Below are positions 43,017 to 52,300 of a stretch of DNA of 64,000 bases, one piece after another (positions within the stretch are counted from its first letter, which is position 1; the number at the start of each line of letters is the position of its first letter). This DNA comes from Bacillota bacterium (GTDB taxonomy: Bacteria > Bacillota > Clostridia > Christensenellales > Christensenellaceae): NCBI GenBank assembly GCA_023393165.1, contig JAEWMJ010000057.1:62001-126000 (forward strand). Reading direction: 5' to 3'. The translations under genes and the position numbers were made by a program. The notes under the pieces were generated by a model that worked only from the letters and a program-made list of their open reading frames with translations, ran no database searches and was not told the origin of the DNA.

Positions 43017-44537
43017 TCACATGCTGGCTTCATTCAAGTGATTCTGTATATTTTCAAGCACGTCTTCTTCCTTTATAAGCTCCAGGAAGTTGTTTACCAC
43101 ATCCGCGTCAAACTGCGTCCCGATTCCCAGCTTCAGCTGGTCGATCGCTTCCTGCAGGGTAAAACGCATGCGGTACTGCCTGTCCGAGGTCATGGCGTCA
43201 AAAGCGTCCGCCACCGAGATGATCCGCGCCGCAAGCGGGATCGCATCGCCCCTCAGCCCGTCGGGATATCCCGTTCCGTCAATTCTTTCGTGATGGTGGC
43301 GCACAATAGGCACAACATCGCTGAACATGGAAACAGCTGAAAGTATCAGCGCGCCTTTCATCGGATGCCTTTTGATCTCCTCATAATCGCTGCTGCTCAG
43401 CTTATCGGTTTTCAGCAATATATCGTCGGCCGTTCCGATCTTTCCTATATCGTGGAAAACCCCGCCGATGCGCAGAATCTCCAGTTCGTTATCACTCAGG
43501 GCAAACCTTTTTCCGATCTGCACGGAAAAATAGGCGACCCTGTCCGAATGGCCCCGCGTGTATACGTCCTTGGCATCCACCGCCAGCCGCAGGGCTTCAA
43601 TCGTATCCATATACCTGGTTTTCAGCTGGGCATACGTACGGTTGAGTTCCTCATTCTTTACGTTTACAAGGGAATGCAAAAACGCGTTGTTGATGGAGGA
43701 TGCGGCCTGGCCCGCGTAAATCTCCAAAAGTTTCATGCCTTCTTCCGCCACATCCCTGCTGCTCACATAAATTACGCCGATCGCCTTACGCAACTCGTTG
43801 ATAAGCGGAAGTATCACGCCGTCGGGCAGAATAGTGATTTCCAGTTTCATGCGCGCGGTGCCGATAGCTTCCATCAGCTTGGGGTCAAGCATGTTCATAA
43901 AGCTCTGGACATTCACGTTGTACATGCCGATTCCCCTGAATATACTCTTATCCGTACTGCCGATCTCGGTCAGGTTATCCATGAGGATAAAAGCGTCCGT
44001 GCTGTTGACCAGAGGCAGTATCCTGACCAGAATCTCTTCCAGAATATTGCCGATGGGCTGCAGCTGGTATATCTTGGGCACAGCCCCAAGAATGCTGTTG
44101 AGTCCGTCCCTGAATTTCTTGATCGTCCGCATCTGGGAGATGGATTTTATCCCGGATTCTACTAGAAGCAGCAGTTGATCCAGCCTTTCGCTTTTTTCGC
44201 AGTAAGCCTGGATATCCAGCATTTTAATGGTGTCGATCGGCGGAGCCAGATCCTTGTATCCGGTCAGAAGCAGGATGTAAAGTTCCTTGTCGAAACTCCG
44301 TATATTTTCCACCACTTCGTCCCCGTGCATGGGAAGCATGAAATAATCCAATATCAAAAGATCGTAATGGACTTCTTTCAATTGCTTTAACCCCTCCACG
44401 GGGTTCGTATAGCCGTCTATTACGTACCCCATTCTTCTCAAAAGCGAGGATACCGAATCGATGATGCCTTCGTCATCGTCAATGATCATCAACCTGTAAT
44501 CTTCATTAATCTCTTCCTGAAGCTTATTCTTACGCAT
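43017..44537 (-). CDS. Response regulator with HD-GYP c-di-GMP phosphodiesterase output
   Basis: A 506-residue protein. The receiver domain (about 14-130) has IIDDDEG, the phosphoacceptor Asp in DLLILDYFMLP and Thr in LLLTGYKD. A GAF-like linker domain (about 150-295) follows. The HD-GYP domain (about 310-500) is intact: RGHSDRVAYFS, GGVFHDIGKIG, HHHERIDGTGYPDGL and ADAFDAMTSDRQYR. It should hydrolyse c-di-GMP when phosphorylated by the adjacent kinase. It overlaps the kinase gene by eight bases and is last in the NRPS-kinase-regulator operon. Confidence 0.93.
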   Translation of the reverse strand: MRKNKLQEEINEDYRLMIIDDDEGIIDSVSSLLRRMGYVIDGYTNPVEGLKQLKEVHYDLLILDYFMLPMHGDEVVENIRSFDKELYILLLTGYKDLAPPIDTIKMLDIQAYCEKSERLDQLLLLVESGIKSISQMRTIKKFRDGLNSILGAVPKIYQLQPIGNILEEILVRILPLVNSTDAFILMDNLTEIGSTDKSIFRGIGMYNVNVQSFMNMLDPKLMEAIGTARMKLEITILPDGVILPLINELRKAIGVIYVSSRDVAEEGMKLLEIYAGQAASSINNAFLHSLVNVKNEELNRTYAQLKTRYMDTIEALRLAVDAKDVYTRGHSDRVAYFSVQIGKRFALSDNELEILRIGGVFHDIGKIGTADDILLKTDKLSSSDYEEIKRHPMKGALILSAVSMFSDVVPIVRHHHERIDGTGYPDGLRGDAIPLAARIISVADAFDAMTSDRQYRMRFTLQEAIDQLKLGIGTQFDADVVNNFLELIKEEDVLENIQNHLNEASM

Positions 44538-46383
44538 GAATCACTTCCCCTTCCACGTCCATAGGAATCGATATAAAGAACTCCGTGCCCACATTTTCCT
44601 GCGATTCAAACCACATGTTTCCCCTGAACATACCCTTTATTGTTGAATACGAAATATAAAGGCCTATGCCCGTCCCGTTTTTCCCTTTGGTCGTAACCAT
44701 TTTTTTAAACAGGCTGTCCATTACGCTTTTATCCAGCCCGCCTGCGAAGTCTTTGATGGAAAACACAATATTATTGTTATCCTGGTTGATGCGGAGAATA
44801 ATTTTGCCTTTTTTTCCCTTATATGCCTGAATGGCGTTCACAATGATATTGTCAAATATCTGAACCAGGCTGTTTACATCGCCTTTGATTGTAATTTTAT
44901 CATCTATATTGATTTCTTTCAACAATACGCAGTTCTGCCGGATCAATTCGTACTTCATCAGAATATCCACGCGGTGTATCAGTTCATGCAGCGTAAAAAC
45001 CCCGGTTAATGTGGAATTCAGTTTTACCGCCTGATCCTTTACCGTTGAGATTACATCCGACATATAGGCGATATAGGTCCGGATTTTTTTAATTGCGACA
45101 TCCATTTCTCCGGCTATTTCATGATGGTCTTCCACTGTCACTTCAGGATCTCCCACGGATTTATCGTATTCCTGCACAAGCACTTCAAGTTGTCCAAGCG
45201 CTCCCGACGCAGATAGGATGGGCGTTTTGAGGTTGTGCGCGATCCCGCCTACCAATTCTCCCAGAGAAACCAGACGTTCTTTTTCCATCATGATCGCCTG
45301 GTTTTCCTGAATGGTGTCAAAGTCTTTCTTGCGCTGTGTGATGTCTTTTAAAAGAATAATTGTCGCAACATACTGGTTGCCTGCAAACACAGGCGTAAAC
45401 TCAACTTCAAAATATTTATTATATTCCTTCCCTCTTTTTAAGTTAAGTTCAGTTTTCACGATTTGATTCGTTTCCTTGGTTAGTTTTACGTCTTTTAGCA
45501 CCATATCTGCGCTGATCTCGACAGGATCAAAATATATTTTGAGCAGATTATACAGATTTTCATTCTGTTTGATATTATGAAAGGCCGAAAAATTTTTAAT
45601 AAAACTTTTATTAAAGTCAATGATATTTAGTTTTTCATCCACGACAATATAGCTGTCTGATATCCGGTTTACAACTGTTTTCAGGGCTACGGGAGTGATC
45701 TTCATCAGGTTGAACTTAAGCATGCCTACCATATAACATACGATCGCGGTCAACATGGCGATGGGCGTGGCAAATATATTCAGCCACGGCACACCCAAGG
45801 TATACAGCAGGTTAACTAATAACGGCAATATGCTGCCTATAATCATCACAGAGGCTTGTTTAACCGATATACCGGTATTTTTAACAGAAAAAAACAACAC
45901 ATATCCCAGCCCCATCAGCAGCATAAAATAAGAATATATGGTGTGAACATAAAAATACCATCCCATTACGATCGTAGGCCTTACAAACCCAAACGTATAT
46001 TGTATGTAAAACCAGTGATGATAATTATTTGTGAACGCCACTACGAGCGTTAAAGCTGGGATTACAAATAAAAATATATACTTCCAGTTGAAATCTATTC
46101 TGGAATAAGCAAAGGAACGGCCGATCAAAAAAATTTGTACAGGCAGCAAACTGGATCCGATATATGTAAAATACTCCATCCATATAATTAAAGGACTGTC
46201 GGGATCTTTATCCGCAAAAAACGCTTCAAAAAAAACAAAAAGACAAATGACGGTTATTTCCATGACAGCAGCAAGAAAAATCCGGTGAAGCTGCGTCTTG
46301 TTTCTTGTCAGGGCGATCAGAACCATAAGAAATACCGAAATGCCTATGCAAAAAATCAGTAGTAAATAAGTTCCCGAATCCAT
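44530..46383 (-). CDS. Histidine kinase with N-terminal 7TM sensor and PAS domain
   Basis: A 617-residue kinase. Residues 1-225 hold seven hydrophobic helices of the histidine-kinase N-terminal 7TM type (NNYHHWFYIQYTFGF loop). A PAS domain follows (about 240-350, DSYIVVDEKLNIIDFNKSFI). The His box is GELVGGIAHNLKTPILSASG; the ATPase domain has DNIIVNAIQAYKGKKGKI (N box), IKDFAGGLDKS (G1) and GTGIGLYISYSTI (G2). AGGAGGGG overlaps the NRPS stop codon just before its ATG, so translation is coupled to the NRPS. The 7TM part may sense a membrane-permeable ligand, perhaps the NRPS product. Confidence 0.92.
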   Translation of the reverse strand: MDSGTYLLLIFCIGISVFLMVLIALTRNKTQLHRIFLAAVMEITVICLFVFFEAFFADKDPDSPLIIWMEYFTYIGSSLLPVQIFLIGRSFAYSRIDFNWKYIFLFVIPALTLVVAFTNNYHHWFYIQYTFGFVRPTIVMGWYFYVHTIYSYFMLLMGLGYVLFFSVKNTGISVKQASVMIIGSILPLLVNLLYTLGVPWLNIFATPIAMLTAIVCYMVGMLKFNLMKITPVALKTVVNRISDSYIVVDEKLNIIDFNKSFIKNFSAFHNIKQNENLYNLLKIYFDPVEISADMVLKDVKLTKETNQIVKTELNLKRGKEYNKYFEVEFTPVFAGNQYVATIILLKDITQRKKDFDTIQENQAIMMEKERLVSLGELVGGIAHNLKTPILSASGALGQLEVLVQEYDKSVGDPEVTVEDHHEIAGEMDVAIKKIRTYIAYMSDVISTVKDQAVKLNSTLTGVFTLHELIHRVDILMKYELIRQNCVLLKEINIDDKITIKGDVNSLVQIFDNIIVNAIQAYKGKKGKIILRINQDNNNIVFSIKDFAGGLDKSVMDSLFKKMVTTKGKNGTGIGLYISYSTIKGMFRGNMWFESQENVGTEFFISIPMDVEGEVIHA

Positions 46384-46391
46384 TTCCCCTC

Positions 46392-49300
46392 CTACGGCTC
46401 GCAGATTGTTGTAAGAAAACGTGTTACATATTCAGAAGATACCTGCGGCCAGTCAAACCCACAATGATGGAGTAATTCTGCGGTTTTGTCAGACCGGACT
46501 TCAATATTTTGTCCCATGACATCTTGCCTGGAAATATCGTTAATAATACCTGATAGTTTTTTGCCTTCATTCTGCCGACTGATGGCGCGTATGGTCCGAT
46601 CAAAAACTTTCGTTGGAACAAACGCCGGCGCCGGCAAGATCTCTCGGGACCAAGCGATTAAATCTTTCATGAAGATCCTGTTAGGATTATATAAATGGTA
46701 TACAACAGGGCAAATTCCGCCCACTTGTGATAAAATCAGCATTGCTTTTGCGCAAGAGTCCACAGGGGTCAACTCCAGCAGCAGATCCTTTAACTTTTCC
46801 GGCAGAACCCCGATTTCAAATATGGATTTTAATCGGTTTGCAAAGGCATTGTTCTCCTTTGCCATCTGAAACTTTCCATCGATTGTACGGGCGGTCAGGT
46901 TTCCGGCTCTAAAGATCCGGGCGTCCAACCCCTCTTCACGGGCCTTGTGCACTATTCCTTCAGCAAAAAACTTGCTTTTCACATATTCGTTTGAACCGTA
47001 CTCCTGGCCGATGTAGTAACAGGTTTCGTCAAACACGAACGTCTTGGCGTCTTCCCGCACATACTTCCCGGATACGCTCATTGTGGAAACATGCAATAGT
47101 GGCTTGCTTTCCCTCAAACAAAATTCAACAATATATTTTGTTCCCAGAACATTGATTTCTTCAAATTTCTCGGGCATTCCATAATGGCTGGTGATCGCCG
47201 CGCAGTGAATCACGGTTTTAATATCAGCAGCGATTTCCGCACTTCTTCCGTCGGGCATTCCAAGATTGGGACTGCAAATTTCCCCGCTCACCGCCTGCAC
47301 ATTTTTAAGAATCTTTTCCGCCGCGTCTTTCCCGAAGTAAAACACAAGGGAATCCTTCAATTTTTGCCGGGCGTTCTCGTCATTATCCGCTCTAATTATA
47401 CAATAAACACGCGATTGATACAAGCCGACAAGCTCGGATAGAACATGCGCGCCTAAAAATCCGTTTGCGCCGGTCAGCAGCGTACAGCTCAGGTCCGCCG
47501 GCTGGCAATCCGCACTTCTGGGCGTCAATGGAATGCCTTTTTTAGAGGACGCATAAATATCATATTTAGAAGGCGCCGCTTGTTTTAAAGAATGTTTGCT
47601 GTCGATATGTTCGCAAATTGATTCAAGCGTCTGCATTTCGTAAAAATCCTGCGTCCCAATTTCAAATCCATATTTCCATATGGCGGCTTGCACCTGGATC
47701 ACCGCGAGGGAATCTCCGCCCAAATGGAAAAAGTTGTCCGCAGGGCCGACGCTTTGAACCTTTAAAACCTGCTTCCAGACTTTAGCCATTTTCTTTTGGG
47801 TATCGCTCGTCAACACCTTTTTCCGGACGGTATTCTTTCGGCTGCCGGTCTCTGTCCCGGGATTGGGCAGTGCTTTCCTGTCCAGCTTTCCGCCGGGAGT
47901 CATGGGGAAGCTTTCCAGCGAAATAAAATGCGAAGGGATCATATAAACCGGCAGGCGTTTTTTCAGGCTTTCCCTAAGCGCCGTCTCATCCACATCCCCA
48001 TTTTGGGTGAAATATGCGCAAAGATATTTGTTCTCTTCTTTTCCACAAGCCAAAACAACCGTTTTATCAACGCCTTTTATATCCAGTATTGCACTTTCAA
48101 TCTCTCCAAGTTCTATGCGTAGACCGCGGATTTTTACCTGAAAATCGCTGCGTCCCAGGCAAACGACTTCGCCGCTTGGCTGGTAGGCGCAGATGTCGCC
48201 CGAATTGTACATGATTCCCTCGGCAAACGGATTCCTCAGATATCGCTCCCGGGTCAGATCTTCCCGGTTAATGTACCCCCGAGAAACGCCTTTTCCCGCA
48301 ATATACAGCAAACCCGGGCACCCAAGCGGAACAGGGATAAGGTCGTCGTCCAGTATATAGTACTGCAGATTGGCTGCAGCTTTCCCCACAGTGATATTCG
48401 ACGTATGCGTCAAATCCTTAAAAGACGAATAAACGGTCGTTTCAGTAGGCCCGTATACGCTGACGATGCGCGCGCGGGAATATTTTTTAAGCTTCCTTAA
48501 AAGATCAGGCGGGAATGGCTCTCCTCCGTGAACGATCAGTTTTAGATGAATCAGATTTTCCCTGAAAGTTTTGTCACTCATCAATATTTGCATGCGCGAC
48601 GGTGTGGTCTGCAAAAAATTTGCTCCGCCCAACCGCATCGCCGGGACCAGAAGATGCGGCTGACGGCATTCGTCATCAGTGCACATGATTACGGCCGCGC
48701 CAAAAAACAATGAGATAAGGGAGTCCGAAACAAAAATATCAAACGAAATAGATGATATGGACGCAACTACCGTGTCTTCGGAATAAAATTTATTTTGTCC
48801 GATCATTTCATACAGATTCAGAAGGCCGGATACTGTAACCATCACCCCTTTGGGCCTGCCTGTCGATCCAGAGGTATAGATCACCAGTGCCAGATCGCCG
48901 GGCCCGCTTGCTATCACAGGCCGGTACTCACCCGCATTTTTATCCACAGTTCCTGAAAACAATATGGTCCCCTGAAAGCCGCACTTATCGGGATCGTCCG
49001 TAATCAGCACATCGGCTTTGCTGTTCTGAAGCATATAGGTTTTCCGTTCTTCAGGATAAAAAGGATCTACCGGCATATAAGCGGCGCCCGCCTTCAGCGT
49101 TCCCAGTATGGCGCACATCATATCCAAAGACCGGTTCACGCTGATTCCGACGATGCGGTTCCTTCCAACCCCAAGCTCTATTAATTTTTTTGCATAGGCT
49201 CCGGCCGCACGGTCGAGCTCCGAAAAAGTCATTCTCCGGCCTTTGCAGATCAGAGCGATTTTATCAGGATACCGGTCGGCCGCCCTCTCAAACAGGCGGA

Positions 49301-52300
49301 TCACTGGAATGCCTTCATCATATTCATAACCGGTCCGATTAAAATCCACAAGTATTTTCTTCCGTTCCGCAGGCGTCAGCAGGCAGATCTTTTTGATTTC
49401 AATTTCAGGATTGCGCAGCACCATCTTAATCAAATTTTTAAAATGCAGCGCAATAGCCTTCAGGGTGCTTCTTTTAAATAATTTCGTACAATACTCAAAT
49501 TCGCATTCCAGCGTCGCGCTTTTATCGTAAACTTCCAGTGTAATGTCAAATTTGGAAATAGGCTGGCTCAATCTGACTACCGTTGTTTTCAAATCTTTTA
49601 ATTCCAAGGAGGCCAGATCGAAGGTATTGTAGCTCAGCATAGTGCCGAATACCGGGTTCCGGCTGGCGTCCTTTTCCAGTTTCAAATCGTTTACCATGAG
49701 TTCAAAAGGATAAGTCTGATTCTGGAACGCCGCCAAGCAACCTGCGCGGACCCTCTCCAGCATTTCGGTAAATTTTTCGTCGCCGTCAATCCGGGTTCGC
49801 ATTGGGAGTGTGTTCACAAACATTCCTACAATATCCATAAGTTCATGCCGGTTGCGGACCGAAACCGGCGCGCCCACAATAATATCCTTCTGACCCGTAT
49901 ACTTGGAAAGAACAACCGTATACAAACTTAATAGCAGCATAAACATTGTAACGCCCGAGCGCTGCGCAAACGTCCGGAGCTGTAAAGTCAGGTCCTTCGG
50001 GATGGAAAAGGAAAGTCTGTTACCTTCCATGCTTTGCACCGCTCCCCTTGGATAATCGGTATTCAGATTCAAGGTTGGCAGGTCGCCTCCCAAGGTGTCC
50101 ATCCAGAATCTGCGCTGAAAGTCAACATGCCCGGACGCAAGGTGCTCTTCTTGCCAGACCGAATAATCCTTATAGCTGACCATATTGGATGGGATACTCT
50201 TTCCAGCGTACAGGCGGGATAGCTGCGATAAGACGGTCTCGACTGAAGTTCCGTCCGCAATAATGTGATGCATATCCAAAAACAGAATAAATTCATCCGC
50301 TTCCATCCGAAGCAGATTTGCGCGTAAAAGAGGCGGAGCCTTCAGATCAAACGGCCTGGCGAGCGAATTCAGTCTCTTTTGCATCTCGCTTTGGGCGCAG
50401 TCTTCCACATTCAGTATGATTTCGGCCCTCGGAACGATCCGCTGACGCAACTCGCCATTCTTCATTTCAAAACGGGTCCGGAACGACTCGTTTTTCGCAA
50501 CAAGCCTTGTTAGGGAGCGCTGAAGCGCCTGTATATCCAGGCTGCCTTTGATATAATAGGCTCCGGGCATATTATAGACCGTATTCTGTCCAAAAAACCC
50601 TCCGGATACAATGAAAACCTGTCTTTGAGCGGCGGATACCGGATAATCTTTTCTTCCCCGTACGCTTATAATTGGACGGCTATCGGTTTTTTTAGTTTCG
50701 CCGTCTATGAGCTTTGCATAATTTTCCAAAGTAGGATTTTCATACACTTTTTCCAGGGATACTTCCACCTGAAAACGTTTATATACCTCGGCCGATACCA
50801 TTACAATAGAGAGGGAATCTCCGCCTATATCAAAAAAGTTATCTTCTCTTCCAATCTTTTTAAGTTTCAGAACGTTTCCCCAAATTTCCGCCAGACCCTT
50901 CTCGGTTGCAGTAGAAAGCGAAGCGTTTTCATCCCTGTTGGCCTGCCGCTCTTCTTTATCAGGCTCAGGCAGCCCTTTTCTGTCCACCTTTCCGCTTACG
51001 CCCAGGGGAAGGCTGTCCATCCAGATAAAATAGGATGGAACCATATACGCGGGCAGTTCTTTGGCCAGTTCACCCCTTAACTGGTTGACGTTTTTTCTGC
51101 GGGTTCCGCAGATATATGCGCACAGGTACTTTCTTCCGGTGTCGTCCTGCCTGTCCACCACTGCGCACGCGCTGATTCCGTCTATCTGCAGCAGTTTTGC
51201 TTCAATTTCACCTGGTTCGATACGGAATCCTCTGATTTTAACCTGCTGGTCCACCCTGCCGAGGTATTCGATCTCGCCCATCGGGAACCAGCGGGTCATA
51301 TCTCCCGTTTTGTAAATCCTCCAGCCGGGTTTAAAAGGATCGGACACAAAAGACTCTGCCGTTAATTCAGGCCTGTCCAGATACCCTCTTGAGACGCCAT
51401 CCCCTCCGATATACAGTTCTCCGTGCACGCCGATGGGAACCGGGTTTTTATGCTTATCCAGAATATATGCGTATACACCGGGAAGCGGTTTTCCTATGTT
51501 GACCGTGTTGGAATCGGTCAGTTCCTTGTATGATGCGGCGATTGTAACTTCAGTCGGTCCATAAAAATTAAATATCCTGGCGGCAGTTTTTTCCTTGATT
51601 TCGTTTAAAAGACGCACGGGAAGGACGTCCCCTCCCAGCATGATCTCTTTCAAGCTCTTTAGGCATTCGTCCGCGCCTTTACCGGACATAAAAAGCTGCA
51701 TTCTTGAAGGAGTCGTCATGATTTTATTGATCCTGGTCCTGATGATAAGACTGACCAGATTCTGCGGTATGTTGTGCTCGGTTTCTCCGGCCAGAACCAC
51801 GGTGCCTCCGTTCAGAAGCGTAGGAAATGTTTCCATAATAAACAGATCAAAAGAAACGGTCGCTGCGGACAGAACAATATTTCCGGGCGTAAAATCCATT
51901 ATTTCGGAAAGGGTATGCATAAAATGAACGATGGAATGATGCTCCACCATAACGCCCTTGGGCTTTCCGGTTGAACCTGACGTGTAGATGACATAGGCCA
52001 GATCGCGCAAACGATTGCCAGGCTGAATCGCTTCCCCGCATTCGGGCAGTGAGACAAGGATGTCCGCCGGTATCACTTCGCAGATATCGTCGCACTTTTC
52101 CGCAAGCTGCAAAGAGGCGATCACGCATTTGGCGCCGCTTTCTTTTAGTTCATACTGCACACGGTCGGCAGGGAAATCTGGATCGATGGGCAAAAACGCC
52201 GCTCCGGCCCGCAGGACCGCAAGTATGGATACGATGAGAGTATATTCCCTTGCGATCATAATGCCCGCGATGTCATCCCTGCCCAGCCCCTTGTTTATTA